Assembly: GCA_024227155.1 (NCBI GenBank) | Contig: JAAELB010000875.1 | Coordinates: 1 to 48,190 of the forward strand | DNA from: Desulfobulbaceae bacterium | GTDB lineage: Bacteria; Desulfobacterota; Desulfobulbia; Desulfobulbales; Desulfocapsaceae | Reading direction: 5' to 3' | DNA length: 48,190 nt | Shown here: positions 8,490 through 17,841 of the stretch, piece after piece | How the letters are laid out: each line of letters opens with the position of its first letter | Position numbering within the stretch: the first letter of the stretch is position 1 | Translations under genes and position numbers: made by a program | Notes under the pieces: generated by a model | Seen by the model: the letters and a program-made list of their open reading frames with translations, nothing else | The model's database searches: none | Told to the model about the DNA's origin: nothing

Positions 8490-9599
8490 ATGTTCTTAAA
8501 AATACTGGATCACACATATGATTACTGGATACTATTCACTTCAACAGTAATCTCAAAGGCAAAGTTACTCGCTCTACTCCTTACGCTCCATTTTTTGTTT
8601 TGCAACCCAATACTTGTTTCCGCCTCGCCGACGACAACAGCGGTAACAGCAGCTGACCTGGTAGTCGATCGACAGCCAATTGATATTCAAAGCACGCGAT
8701 ATCAACTCTTTTTTAAAGAGCTGATTGAAACCCATCATTTCAAGAGAGAAAAACTTACCACACTTTTTTACGGAGTACAGATAGACAAAAAAGTTCTGCA
8801 ACTCATGGACAAGCAGTGGGAGGCAAAACCGTACTACCAATACTGGCCCCGCTTTATCACACCCTCTGTGATAAAAAGAGGTAAACGTAGTCTGATCAAA
8901 TTCCGCCCCCTTTTTGACCGTATTGAGGATGATTTTGGCGTCAACCGTGAAGTCATTGTGGCAATATGGGCAATAGAATCAAGATTTGGCGCCAACACAG
9001 GCCACTTTAACCTTTTCAGAACCCTCAACACCCTCTTCGATGCCTATCCCAGGCGATCTGATTTTTTCAGAAAAGAACTGCTTCATTTCCTGCTGCTTTG
9101 TAAGGCTAACGACATTGACCCTCTGACGATCACCGGCTCATATGCAGGAGCATTCGGGCAGGCGCAGTTTATGCCTTCCAGTTTTAATGCATATGCTGTA
9201 GATGGAGATGGAGATAGCAAAAAAGATCTGATCGACTCGATGCCCGACGTTTTCGGCTCCATTGCCAACTATTTACAAGCCTTCGGCTGGATATTAAACA
9301 GTCCAGTGTTTGAAGAAATTGGCAATGATCTCCATTCAGTTAAGCTCATTCAAACATACAACAAGGGTCGCAAGGGACGTATCGACTGGAGGTACCTGGC
9401 AACCACCCAGCAAGTAGCCATCCCACGACCTCCCGGCAACAGCGAGCTCTCTGTCGTCGGGTTACAGCTGGGCCCCGATAAGGATTCCAAAATTCGATAT
9501 GTGGCCGGTTACCCTAACTTTCATGCAATTACCTACTACAACCACAGCCATAAATATGCCATGGCAGTAGCTGAATTGGCAGCGGCCTTTGCCAAATAA
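8490..9599 (+). CDS. mltB: Lytic murein transglycosylase, MltB family
   Basis: Cleaves peptidoglycan glycan strands non-hydrolytically, forming 1,6-anhydromuramyl ends. From the ATG at 8490 the product has 369 residues and a hydrophobic export signal (about 15-45). The MltB/SLT_2 domain follows: AIWAIESRFG carries the catalytic Glu, and the downstream blocks GSYAGAFGQAQFMPSSF and DGDGDSKKDL are diagnostic. The open frame extends upstream to 8367 over the preceding gene, but the ATG at 8490 gives a proper signal peptide and avoids the overlap. I see no lipobox cysteine, so it is probably soluble or signal-anchored. A second transglycosylase gene follows. Confidence 0.9.
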   Translation: MFLKILDHTYDYWILFTSTVISKAKLLALLLTLHFLFCNPILVSASPTTTAVTAADLVVDRQPIDIQSTRYQLFFKELIETHHFKREKLTTLFYGVQIDKKVLQLMDKQWEAKPYYQYWPRFITPSVIKRGKRSLIKFRPLFDRIEDDFGVNREVIVAIWAIESRFGANTGHFNLFRTLNTLFDAYPRRSDFFRKELLHFLLLCKANDIDPLTITGSYAGAFGQAQFMPSSFNAYAVDGDGDSKKDLIDSMPDVFGSIANYLQAFGWILNSPVFEEIGNDLHSVKLIQTYNKGRKGRIDWRYLATTQQVAIPRPPGNSELSVVGLQLGPDKDSKIRYVAGYPNFHAITYYNHSHKYAMAVAELAAAFAK

Positions 9600-9643
9600 C
9601 AGCAGAATCTCTCCCATAGGCGGACAAATAACCTGGTTACAAT

Positions 9644-10831
9644 ATGAGTCGATTACCGTTGCGTTACTATCTTGCAGCCCTTCTGCTCCTGGGCATCTCC
9701 ATCTACCTGCTCCAGGAAGAGAGTTATAAGCCTCTACATCTGATTGAGACGAATAACGTTCCATTTTTCATTGATGATATGGATAGGGATTCACTAATCA
9801 ACTGCGCAGAGAAACAACTCCATTTTTTAACTGTCCAAAAACAGAGCCGAAAAGTAGACTTTGGTCAGCTAGAAATTCCATATAGCTGGCTACAGCTCTC
9901 CCTCTCGGAGCTATTGAAATTTCTTAAGAGCAATCCGGACATAGTTGAGCTCAATAGGTTTTTGAAAGACAATTATCTGGTTTTCCAGGCTGGAGGCAGA
10001 GAAAAACGCGGCAAACGACAAATGTTGGTTACCGGCTATTATGAACCTCTTTTTGCTGGCAGTCTTGTGCCCACACCCAGCCATCGCTACCCCATCTACA
10101 AACTGCCTCCTTCATTAATACAAGAAACAAACAGCCATGGCACAAAACGTATGGGTAGGCTAAGCAAAGAGGGGACCCTGGTCAATTACTGGAGTCGCAG
10201 TGAAATAGAGACAGAAAATATTCTTGCAGGCCATGAACTTGCGTACCTTACCGACCCTTTTGATGCATATCTCCTGCATATTCAGGGATCCGGGAAGATT
10301 CTTCTACCCGATGGCACAACCCGATCGGTGAGATTTGCCGGTTCCAATGGGTTACAATACAACAGCATAGGGAAGCTGTTGGTTGATGAAAAAATTATGA
10401 TGCTGGAAGATGTGAACATCCCTGTAATTCGCAAATACCTGGAGCACCATCCTAATGAATTGCAAAGGGTTTTACATCACAACCCCCGGTTTATCTTCTT
10501 CTCCTGGGGAGATAACCTTGGTCCCCGGGGAAGCAGTGGAGAAGTGCTTACTCCCGGGAGATCCATTGCCATTGATGCAATGTCATTGCCCGGGGGAACA
10601 TTTGCCTACCTGCAGTCCCGCAAGCCAGTGATCAACAAGCAAGGAATCATCACTGGCTGGGCTCCTCTTGGCCACTTTGTCTTTCCTCAAGACGCAGGTT
10701 CCGCCATAAAAGGCAGCGGACGGGTGGATCTATTTTGGGGTAATGGACTCTATGCAAAAACAGCTGCAAATACGATGAAAGAAGCGGGTACCCTCTATTT
10801 TCTGGTTAAAAAGGGATATCCTGGAAATTAG
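9644..10831 (+). CDS. mltA: Membrane-bound lytic murein transglycosylase A
   Basis: Peptidoglycan lytic transglycosylase of the MltA/3D-domain class, 395 residues. An N-terminal hydrophobic segment (about 6-24) anchors or exports it. The MltA domain includes VTGYYEPLFAGS, and the C-terminal 3D domain includes AIDAMSLPGGTFAYL and GSGRVDLFWG, where Asp residues are catalytic in the family. It lies 44 bp after mltB, an unrelated enzyme of the same reaction, which suggests a cell-wall recycling unit. The aroA gene converges on it with a 20-bp gap. Confidence 0.92.
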   Translation: MSRLPLRYYLAALLLLGISIYLLQEESYKPLHLIETNNVPFFIDDMDRDSLINCAEKQLHFLTVQKQSRKVDFGQLEIPYSWLQLSLSELLKFLKSNPDIVELNRFLKDNYLVFQAGGREKRGKRQMLVTGYYEPLFAGSLVPTPSHRYPIYKLPPSLIQETNSHGTKRMGRLSKEGTLVNYWSRSEIETENILAGHELAYLTDPFDAYLLHIQGSGKILLPDGTTRSVRFAGSNGLQYNSIGKLLVDEKIMMLEDVNIPVIRKYLEHHPNELQRVLHHNPRFIFFSWGDNLGPRGSSGEVLTPGRSIAIDAMSLPGGTFAYLQSRKPVINKQGIITGWAPLGHFVFPQDAGSAIKGSGRVDLFWGNGLYAKTAANTMKEAGTLYFLVKKGYPGN

Positions 10832-10851
10832 AGTAGCCGATTTTTCCTATT

Positions 10852-12129
10852 TTACTTCTGCAACAGTGAAAACCTCTGCCAGAAATCGGGAAATGACTTT
10901 GCAACACAGCCTTCCCCTGTAATCTGTACGCCCGGTATTTTAAGGCCGGCCACGGCAAGGCTCATGGCCATTCTATGATCTTCATAGGTTTCGATCTCAG
11001 CACCATGCAAACCAACACCCCCCTCACCATGGATGATCATAGATGCTTCATGCTCCTCAACATTTGCCCCAAGCTTGCGTAGCTCGGTCACCACAGCTGA
11101 AAGACGATCACATTCTTTGATGCGAAGATGGCCGATATTATTAATGGTTGTTGTCCCATGGGCAAAAGCTGCCACCACCGCAAGGGTTGGCACCACATCG
11201 GGCATATCTCCCATATCAACCGTAATACCAGTGAGGCGCTCAGGCCCGGTTAAGGTGACACCTTCTCCCGATCTGCTCACTTCACATCCCATACGACCAA
11301 GAAGGGGCACCAACATCGAATCCCCCTGAAGTGATGGAACTGGCATATTGGTAACTGTAACTCGACCGCCGGAGACTGCCCCCGCCGCCCAGAAATATGA
11401 AGCATTTGATGCATCCCCTTCTACCCTGTACTCTTTTGCCTTATAACAGCCCTGTGGGATATTAAAACTACTGTAATCTGCAGTGCAGTCCACATCTATA
11501 CCAAAATCAGCCATCACGGCCAAAGTCATGGCAACATAGGGCTTTGACAAGACCTCACCTTCAACCTTTAAGGTGGCCTGCTCTTTGGCGTAAGGAGCCA
11601 CTAAGAGCAGGGATGAAAGATATTGGCTGCTTTTACCCTCAGGTAAAACAGTCGATCCACCAGCGATTCCATGTAGCTTGCTTGCATTAATCAGTAAGGG
11701 CGGACATCCGGTACCCTCGGAAGAAATAATATCAACCCCCCACCCCTGCAGTGCAGAGATGAGTGGATCAATTGGCCGCTGGTGCATCCTCGGGCCGCCA
11801 TCAATTGTGAAAGGTGAAGTTCCGAGTGAAGCAACTGAGGTTAAAAACCTGGTAGCGGTACCGTTATTACCTAAAAAAATGGACGGATCTTTTGAAATAA
11901 TCTCTCCCCTGTTACCCTCTACAATCCAGTTCTTGCCTTTATCTATGGAAACACCCATTTGAGCAAGAGCAGCGGATGAATACTCCGTATCCTCGCTCTC
12001 AAGGGGACCTATAAGGGTACTTGAACCCTCTGCCAGCGCCGCGGCAATAAGTGCTCTCTGGGTAAGACTCTTTGATCCAGGAACTTCAACAGATGCATCT
12101 ATTTTTTCGATCGGTTGTATTTCAATCAT
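10852..12129 (-). CDS. aroA: 3-phosphoshikimate 1-carboxyvinyltransferase (EPSP synthase)
   Basis: Joins shikimate-3-phosphate and phosphoenolpyruvate in the chorismate pathway, 425 residues, standard length. Visible motifs are PGSKSLTQRALI at the N terminus (Lys binding PEP), LGNNGTATRFL (family LGNAGTA), DGGPRMHQRPI, GKSSQYLSSLL, and DHRMAMSLAVAG near the C terminus. The protein consists of two inverse alpha/beta domains. pyrD lies 46 bp upstream on the same strand, so cotranscription with pyrK-pyrD is possible. Confidence 0.96.
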   Translation of the reverse strand: MIEIQPIEKIDASVEVPGSKSLTQRALIAAALAEGSSTLIGPLESEDTEYSSAALAQMGVSIDKGKNWIVEGNRGEIISKDPSIFLGNNGTATRFLTSVASLGTSPFTIDGGPRMHQRPIDPLISALQGWGVDIISSEGTGCPPLLINASKLHGIAGGSTVLPEGKSSQYLSSLLLVAPYAKEQATLKVEGEVLSKPYVAMTLAVMADFGIDVDCTADYSSFNIPQGCYKAKEYRVEGDASNASYFWAAGAVSGGRVTVTNMPVPSLQGDSMLVPLLGRMGCEVSRSGEGVTLTGPERLTGITVDMGDMPDVVPTLAVVAAFAHGTTTINNIGHLRIKECDRLSAVVTELRKLGANVEEHEASMIIHGEGGVGLHGAEIETYEDHRMAMSLAVAGLKIPGVQITGEGCVAKSFPDFWQRFSLLQK

Positions 12130-12175
12130 GATAAATATCTTATTGTTTTTATAGGAATAATATAGCAGTACAGAA

Positions 12176-13120
12176 TTAACCTATGTCAAGGGTGCCGATT
12201 ATTGAGCTGATAGTGGGCAGCTTTTCATCTGTGGCGTAAGCAGTGATACCATCAATGACCTCTTCACTTGCTCTGGGATTGACAAAATTTGCTGTTCCAA
12301 TCTGCACGGCAGTCGCCCCGGCTACCATAAATTCTAAAGCATCTTCTGCCGTTTCAATTCCACCTATTCCAATAACAGGTATCGAGACAGCCTGCGCCAC
12401 CTGATAAACCATCCTGAGGGCAACCGGCTTAATAGCAGGGCCGGAGAGTCCCCCAATCACATTGGCCAGTGCTGGTCGTTTGGTCTTAAGATCTATTGCC
12501 ATGCCAATAAGGGTGTTTATTAAAGAAAGAGAATCGGCCCCAGCCTCCTCTACCGCTTGTGCAATCACTGCCACATCTGATACGTTAGGCGAAAGTTTGA
12601 CCATGACCGGCACATCAGCCTTACTCTTTACAGCAGCTGTTACAGCTGCAGCCATTGCCGGATCGGTGCCAAATGCAACACCCCCTTTTTTCACATTTGG
12701 GCAAGAGATATTTACTTCAATTCCTGCAACCCCAGGAACCCCCGCAAGCCTTGCAGTAATCTCTTCATACTCATCGAGAGAATCCCCAAGAATATTAACG
12801 ATCACCGGCACATTGAGATTTTCAAGGTAGCTCATCTTTTCGCTGATAAACCTGTCAACGCCAACATTTTGCAGTCCTATAGCGTTGAGCATTCCACAGG
12901 AAGTTTCTACAATCCGAGGGGGAGGATTGCCATGCCTCGGATACAAAGAAATACCTTTGACTATTACTGCCCCCAGACGGTGCAGATTCATCAAATTCTC
13001 AAACTCCCGTGCATAGCCAAAGGTGCCCGATGCAGTCATAACAGGGTTGGCAATTTCCAGAGACCCTATATTTACTTTCAGATCCGGTAGATTTCCGCGA
13101 TTTTGCTTTATATATTCCAT
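12176..13120 (-). CDS. pyrD: Dihydroorotate dehydrogenase B, catalytic subunit
   Basis: Oxidises dihydroorotate to orotate in pyrimidine synthesis, using NAD through its partner PyrK. At 314 residues with no membrane anchor it belongs to class 1B. NISCPNVKKGG holds the catalytic-base cysteine. TASGTFGYA, VIGIGGIETAEDALEFM and GATAVQIGTA form the FMN-binding barrel. Its start overlaps the end of pyrK by 13 bp, so the two are translationally coupled, as usual for this heterotetramer. Confidence 0.96.
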   Translation of the reverse strand: MEYIKQNRGNLPDLKVNIGSLEIANPVMTASGTFGYAREFENLMNLHRLGAVIVKGISLYPRHGNPPPRIVETSCGMLNAIGLQNVGVDRFISEKMSYLENLNVPVIVNILGDSLDEYEEITARLAGVPGVAGIEVNISCPNVKKGGVAFGTDPAMAAAVTAAVKSKADVPVMVKLSPNVSDVAVIAQAVEEAGADSLSLINTLIGMAIDLKTKRPALANVIGGLSGPAIKPVALRMVYQVAQAVSIPVIGIGGIETAEDALEFMVAGATAVQIGTANFVNPRASEEVIDGITAYATDEKLPTISSIIGTLDIG

Positions 13121-13896
13121 ACTAATTTCTCCGCATCGTATACTGGTCCATGAAGACAGACATGGGTATATGTGCCATTTTTAGCGGGACGTGAACAGCC
13201 GAGACATGCCCCCATGCCACACGCCATGACAGACTCCACAGAGACCTGACAGGCAAAAGTTTTTGCTTTACAAAATTTACTCACTCCGGCCATCATAGGC
13301 TCAGGCCCACATGCATATACGTTACAACCAGGAGCCAGGTCGAGAGACTGCAGAACATCAGTAACGTTACCATGCATCCCGAGAGAACCATCGTCTGTTG
13401 AGGTGAGTATAGTTATGCCAAACTGTTTAAAATCATCTAAAAGAGGCGCAATCTCGACTTCGCCCCTACCCCCGAGAATAAGGATATCTGAGCTACAGCT
13501 CTTTTTTAACCGACATTTCTCTTTAACCAGAAAAAGAAGTGGAGCAATACCTAATCCACCTCCTACAATAATGGCCGCTCCATCTTCTTTAATGGTAAAA
13601 CCACATCCTAGTGGGCCAAAGACAGGAACCTCCTCCCCAACCCTCTTCCGGGCGAGAATATCGGTTCCCCGTCCTACAACTTTGAAATAAAATTGCAACG
13701 AACCATCGCTTGCGGTCTGATGAATAGAAAAGGGCCGACGAAGCAGAGGATCTTTGCCCATTCCTGCTCTGACCATTGCAAATTGCCCGGGTCTGGCAGC
13801 TGCACTGATTTGCGGAGAGTGAAGTGTCACCCTAAAGTTTTTGTCGGAGAACTGTTCAACACGAGTAACAGTTGCATTTTCCTGGTATTGTGACAT
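13108..13896 (-). CDS. pyrK: Dihydroorotate dehydrogenase B, electron-transfer subunit
   Basis: FAD and [2Fe-2S] protein that passes electrons from PyrD to NAD, 262 residues. The FAD site shows RRPFSIH, and the NAD-binding part shows IIVGGGLGIAPLLFL. The C-terminal CGMGACLGCSRPAKNG with a later THVCLHGP supplies the four iron-sulfur cysteines. It is the first gene of the pyrK-pyrD pair and is divergent from the prepilin peptidase gene, with 64 bp between them. Confidence 0.95.
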   Translation of the reverse strand: MSQYQENATVTRVEQFSDKNFRVTLHSPQISAAARPGQFAMVRAGMGKDPLLRRPFSIHQTASDGSLQFYFKVVGRGTDILARKRVGEEVPVFGPLGCGFTIKEDGAAIIVGGGLGIAPLLFLVKEKCRLKKSCSSDILILGGRGEVEIAPLLDDFKQFGITILTSTDDGSLGMHGNVTDVLQSLDLAPGCNVYACGPEPMMAGVSKFCKAKTFACQVSVESVMACGMGACLGCSRPAKNGTYTHVCLHGPVYDAEKLVWNI

Positions 13897-13960
13897 AGTT
13901 AGCTATGGCCTTGTATGAATATTAAATCTTCGTTATTAAATTTCTTACTCATTTACTGAT

Positions 13961-14752
13961 ATGACAACAGAACCAATCCTGCTCATAATAGCCGCTCTTT
14001 TTGGTGCCATCGTTGGCAGCTTTCTCAACGTTGTAATTCTACGTCTTCCAAAAGAGGATCAGTCGGTGGTTTTCCCAGCGTCCCATTGCCCTGAGTGTCT
14101 GGCCAATCTTCGCTGGTATGAAAACATTCCTATCTTAAGCTACATTTTCCTCCGGGGCAAATGCAATCACTGTAAAACAGCCATATCTCTACAATACCCC
14201 CTCGTCGAACTTGTGATGGCGCTTTTATCTGCAGCTCTGCTATACAAATTCAACCTGTCCATTGCATTTTCTGGCCTCTTTATCTTCAGTGGTGCACTTC
14301 TAGTAATAATTGTCATCGACATACACCACCAGATCATCCCAGATATCATCAGCCTGCCAGGAATAGTTATGGGAGTCGCCTTTTCTCTATTCAGCAATAC
14401 TGTGACGTGGCAGAGCTCTCTTATAGGCTTGTTTGTCGGGGGCGGGGTACTATATGCAGTGGCAACGTTATATTTTATTCTTCGAAAAATTGATGGTATG
14501 GGCGGTGGTGATATAAAACTACTTGCAATGATCGGTGCCTGGCTAGGCTGGCAATCACTGCCATTTGTGATTTTTGTCAGCTCGCTGACGGGCTCAATGA
14601 TTGGACTTCTAGCCATGTTTTACCAGAAGAAGGGTGGTCATACCCGCATCCCCTTTGGTCCCTTCCTCTCCATTGCAGCGCTTCTCTATCTCTTTTTCAG
14701 CGAACAGATACTTTTCTTTTTTCAACTTTATCTCAACGGTGAATGGCCATAA
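13961..14752 (+). CDS. pilD: Type IV prepilin peptidase / N-methyltransferase
   Basis: Bifunctional inner-membrane aspartic protease that cleaves type IV prepilin or type II secretion pseudopilin leaders and methylates the new N terminus, 263 residues. GAIVGSFLNVVILRLP lies at the N terminus. The zinc-binding pairs CPEC and CNHC occur in the cytoplasmic loop (about 45-75). The catalytic Asp residues lie in IDIHHQIIPD and GGGDIKLLAMIGA. About eight membrane helices are predicted. No pilus gene lies next to it, so its substrates must be encoded elsewhere. Confidence 0.95.
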   Translation: MTTEPILLIIAALFGAIVGSFLNVVILRLPKEDQSVVFPASHCPECLANLRWYENIPILSYIFLRGKCNHCKTAISLQYPLVELVMALLSAALLYKFNLSIAFSGLFIFSGALLVIIVIDIHHQIIPDIISLPGIVMGVAFSLFSNTVTWQSSLIGLFVGGGVLYAVATLYFILRKIDGMGGGDIKLLAMIGAWLGWQSLPFVIFVSSLTGSMIGLLAMFYQKKGGHTRIPFGPFLSIAALLYLFFSEQILFFFQLYLNGEWP

Positions 14753-14760
14753 GCGTAAAA

Positions 14761-14916
14761 CGTAACCGTTCACCGCCCCCTTCAAAAGACTGCATAACCA
14801 GAGTCCGTAACCGTTCGTCCAGTGCTCCAGGTTCGTTCAAGCTGGTCTCCTGGCTATAGTTGGCTATGCCAGGAGGCCTGATCGGACGAAAATGGGGGTG
14901 CTGGTGGACGGTTACC
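14761..14916. repeat. Palindromic intergenic repeat, family R3
   Basis: Nested inverted repeats fill the gap between pilD and the flavodoxin-like gene. The outer arms are GTAACCGTTCACC and GGTGGACGGTTAC (one mismatch). The inner arms are TTCGTCC and GGACGAA, and a CCTGGC/GCCAGG hairpin lies at the centre. No reading frame. It looks like a mobile non-coding palindromic element, and folded as RNA it could also end transcription from both convergent genes. Confidence 0.5.
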
Positions 14917-14926
14917 GCAAAACACG

Positions 14927-15574
14927 TCAGTCGGCATCCTCACTCTTTGAGGTGATTTCAGCACCTACACTGAGACCTTTTTGATATGCATCTTCCAGCT
15001 GGCTTTTATTATGCCCATAGCCTGGGTAATGTTTTCTAAACCAGCTGTTTTCACGGCGTATCATTTTACCCCTGAGTTGCAAAATCAGACCGATAAGTCG
15101 ATACGGTTCTTTAATGGGATGAACATAAATTATCGGTGCGGTGGGGAAGCTGCCAAATCTCTTTAAAGCGATCCTTAGCGACCAATAGTGGAGCCGCCAG
15201 TAAGACCTGCAGGAAATAAAAACCGACACTTCCTTCCCTCTGCATACACTCTCACCAAATCGAGCCAAAAAATCCAATACAGGCCCGCTTGGATGGTATG
15301 ACCAGGTAGGACCTGCCAAAACAATCCTGTCCCATTCACCGTAACAGGCCTGACTAATCTCATGGATCTCTGCCCGTCTTCGAAGAAAAGTCCGCACCAT
15401 AACAGATGCTAGTCTCAGATCGGTCTTAAAGGGAAATTCGTATGGCTGAACAGGTTCGAGACGTTCTAAAACTACCTCAGCACCCTTCTCTTCAATCCCC
15501 GCTGCAAAATTTTTGATCAAAATTCTTGTTTGCTGGGTGAAAGAATAATAGATGATAAGAACTCGTTTTTTCAA
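14927..15574 (-). CDS. Flavodoxin-fold protein, NAD(P)H-oxidoreductase-like
   Basis: 215 residues of flavodoxin-like fold. MKKRVLIIYYSFTQQTR is a beta strand followed by a phosphate-binding loop for FMN. LAGPTWSYHPSGPVLDFL matches the second flavin loop of flavodoxin-like oxidoreductases. The C-terminal 60 residues are basic and not typical of short flavodoxins. The physiological partner is unknown. It stands alone: pilD converges on it, and a strong terminator for the dsr operon lies about 70 bp upstream of its start. Confidence 0.75.
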   Translation of the reverse strand: MKKRVLIIYYSFTQQTRILIKNFAAGIEEKGAEVVLERLEPVQPYEFPFKTDLRLASVMVRTFLRRRAEIHEISQACYGEWDRIVLAGPTWSYHPSGPVLDFLARFGESVCRGKEVSVFISCRSYWRLHYWSLRIALKRFGSFPTAPIIYVHPIKEPYRLIGLILQLRGKMIRRENSWFRKHYPGYGHNKSQLEDAYQKGLSVGAEITSKSEDAD

Positions 15575-15640
15575 CTTAGCTCCTCAGTACTATTAGGTTC
15601 AGTATTCAACGATATTTTATTTACTCCGTAGTTTTAACAA

Positions 15641-15676
15641 AAAAAAAAGCCCCCGACAAGTCGGAGGCTTTTTTAG
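15641..15676 (-). terminator. Terminator after the dsr operon
   Basis: A-run, GCCCCCGAC, AA, GTCGGAGGC, T-run: a hairpin with one mismatch, flanked by A and T tracts on both sides so that it can work in both directions. On the minus strand it lies 145 bp after dsrP. The R1 repeat copy at 15672-15769 abuts it. Confidence 0.8.
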
Positions 15677-15769
15677 TACCTTACTCCCTAAAAGCTACAA
15701 TAAAAAAAACGAAATGAGGAGATAGGTTTGAAATCATTAGCTTGCAGCTATCACCAAGGTACTTATCCC
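15672..15769 (+). repeat. Dispersed intergenic repeat, family R1, copy 2
   Basis: Starts TTTAGTACCTTACTCC, continues with an AAAAGCTACAATAAAAAA block, and ends CACCAAGGTACTTATC. The order and core match the copy at 46404-46516. Both end motifs carry the compensating change GTGCC to GTACC and GGCAC to GGTAC, so the terminal pairing is kept. Non-coding, between the dsr terminator and dsrP. Confidence 0.55.
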
Positions 15770-15821
15770 GTCTTACTTGCCGTTTAACGGGGTTAGTAAG
15801 CAAATATGTAGCAGCGAGATC

Positions 15822-17000
15822 TTAGTGCCCTTCTACCTCATGCTCTACTCCAATTGCAATTTTATAGAGTACGGTTACCAGCAGAAATCCGGTTGCCCAG
15901 ATTCCAAGAGTGATACCGATCTCATTTGCGGTTGGGACATATTCTACAATCTCATGAAGTGGATTCACCACCAGTCCACCCATAACAAAGCCAAGACCTT
16001 TGTCCAGCCAAAGGGCGAAGAAAATTGCTAAACAACCAATTCCAACCAATACGTCGTTGGAAACCTTAGCAATTTTCATGTAGCCAAAAAGGGCTAAAGA
16101 ACCAAAACAGAGAAATACTGAAGTCCACATGAATGGTACAAGGTTATTATACACATGACCGTGATGCTCAAGGCCGAAGAACAGGTACTGGAGAGAATGC
16201 TTGTGGCCGGGAATATTTGAGTAGTAACCGACAAAGAACTCAAGGCCAACAAAGAAGGCATTAATAATAGCTGCGTACATAATGATAGTAGTCAGTTTAT
16301 TAATAGCCTCTTTTCCTGCATCAAAGTTTGCAACACGCTTCATAACCAGACAGGCAATTACGATAAGAGCAGGTCCCGCTGCAAATGCTGATGCGAGAAA
16401 GCGTGGAGCAGTAATAGCGCTCAACCAGAAGTGACGTCCAGGAAGACCACAGTAGAGCATAGCTGTTACGGTATGAATGGAAACCGCAAAAGGTATAGAG
16501 GTATAGACAAAGATGTATACCCACTTAGGTGGTTTGACCTGCTTGCGCTCAGCTGTAAGAATTACCCAGCCACAAATCACGTTCAGCCCAAGATATCCGA
16601 GCAGCACAACCATATCCCAGAACAACATGGAATTAGGGGTTGGATGCAGGATCATGTTGAGCCCACGCAGTGGTTGACCAATATCAGCCATGATGAACAT
16701 CAAACACATAACGATGGCTGAAATAGCCAGGAACTCACCTAAGATAGTGAGTCTGCCAAACACTTTATAATTGTGAATATAGTATGGCAGCACCAACATC
16801 AACCCTCCAGCCGCAACACCAACTAGAAAAGTAAACTGTGAGATATAAAGTCCCCAGGACAAATCGCGTCCCATACCAGTCAGTCCCATCCCGATAAAGA
16901 ACTGCCTGAGATAGCAGATCGCTCCGACGGCAATGAATGCACTCAAAAAGGCGAGCCACATCCAGTATTTCGAGTTTCCTTTTAATACTTTTTCAATCAT
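15822..17000 (-). CDS. dsrP: Sulfite reduction-associated complex membrane protein DsrP
   Basis: NrfD/PsrC-family integral membrane subunit of DsrMKJOP, thought to exchange electrons between the menaquinone pool and the periplasmic DsrJ/DsrO subunits. The 392 residues hold about ten hydrophobic helices and no cofactor-binding cysteines. Typical NrfD-family stretches include GLYISQFTFLVGVAAGG and the RFLASAFAAGPA region. It is the last gene of the operon, 7 bp after dsrO, and is followed by a strong terminator. Confidence 0.95.
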   Translation of the reverse strand: MIEKVLKGNSKYWMWLAFLSAFIAVGAICYLRQFFIGMGLTGMGRDLSWGLYISQFTFLVGVAAGGLMLVLPYYIHNYKVFGRLTILGEFLAISAIVMCLMFIMADIGQPLRGLNMILHPTPNSMLFWDMVVLLGYLGLNVICGWVILTAERKQVKPPKWVYIFVYTSIPFAVSIHTVTAMLYCGLPGRHFWLSAITAPRFLASAFAAGPALIVIACLVMKRVANFDAGKEAINKLTTIIMYAAIINAFFVGLEFFVGYYSNIPGHKHSLQYLFFGLEHHGHVYNNLVPFMWTSVFLCFGSLALFGYMKIAKVSNDVLVGIGCLAIFFALWLDKGLGFVMGGLVVNPLHEIVEYVPTANEIGITLGIWATGFLLVTVLYKIAIGVEHEVEGH

Positions 17001-17007
17001 GACTCCC

Positions 17008-17841
17008 TCACACTATATAAAAGACTGAAGGTTTAGTTCCAAGAGACGGCTTCCGCTGGATTGTATGGTTCTCAGCGAGCACCTTACTAATCTCAGACTC
17101 AGGATCATTCAGATCACCAAAGGTGATAGCCCCGACTTCCTTAACGGCTTCAACACATGCTGGCTCCAACCCTTTTGCAAGACGTTCCCCGCAGAAGTTA
17201 CATTTTTCCACAACACCACGCATCCTGGTTGGGAATTCAGGGTTATACTCTTTGATGTGGGGCCGTGGCTCAAACCAATTGAAACTTCTGGCACCATAAG
17301 GACAACCCATCATGCAGAAACGACAACCAATACAACGGTGATAATCCATGGCGATTATTCCATTGGACTCAATTTTAAACGTTGCCTTGGTCGGACAAAC
17401 CCTTACACAGGGAGGCTCATCACAGTGGTTACAAAGAACCAAAAAATCATTTTCTTTGGTAATGTCCGATGCATGGTAGGCTGAATGTTCTGGAAAAGCA
17501 TTTTCAAAAGGTGTCTTCCAGACCCACTTAATCTCATCTTTCTTATTGTCAAAATAAGGGATGTTATGTGCTTTATCACATGCCTTAGTTGCCTTATCAA
17601 GCAGCTCAGGATGTCCGTATAATTTACGCATATCGACTACGAGGCCAAGACGAACACCCTTTGGTGCATCTTTAGCAGCGTGACCTTCTACCTTATGGGT
17701 ATCGGCAGGGGCAGCTGCGTGTCCTGAATCTGATGAGGCAACGGCAGGAGTCGACGTCAGTTGGACCACAGCGGGAGCACTGATGCCGGCAAGCGCAGTT
17801 GCACCTGCAATTTTCAGAAATTTTCTTCTTTGCTTATCCAT
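17008..17841 (-). CDS. dsrO: Periplasmic iron-sulfur subunit DsrO
   Basis: Ferredoxin-like electron carrier of DsrMKJOP, 277 residues. The N terminus MDKQRRKFLKIAGATALAG is a Tat signal with twin arginine, followed by an Ala/His-rich linker. Cysteine clusters follow in order, CNHCDEPPCVRVCP, CIGCRFCMMGCPYGA and CNFCGERL with a later PACVEAV, enough for several [4Fe-4S] centres. The ATG at 17841 overlaps the dsrJ stop codon by one base and has GGAG eight bases upstream. The longer open frame to 17898 would hide the Tat signal. Confidence 0.96.
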   Translation of the reverse strand: MDKQRRKFLKIAGATALAGISAPAVVQLTSTPAVASSDSGHAAAPADTHKVEGHAAKDAPKGVRLGLVVDMRKLYGHPELLDKATKACDKAHNIPYFDNKKDEIKWVWKTPFENAFPEHSAYHASDITKENDFLVLCNHCDEPPCVRVCPTKATFKIESNGIIAMDYHRCIGCRFCMMGCPYGARSFNWFEPRPHIKEYNPEFPTRMRGVVEKCNFCGERLAKGLEPACVEAVKEVGAITFGDLNDPESEISKVLAENHTIQRKPSLGTKPSVFYIV

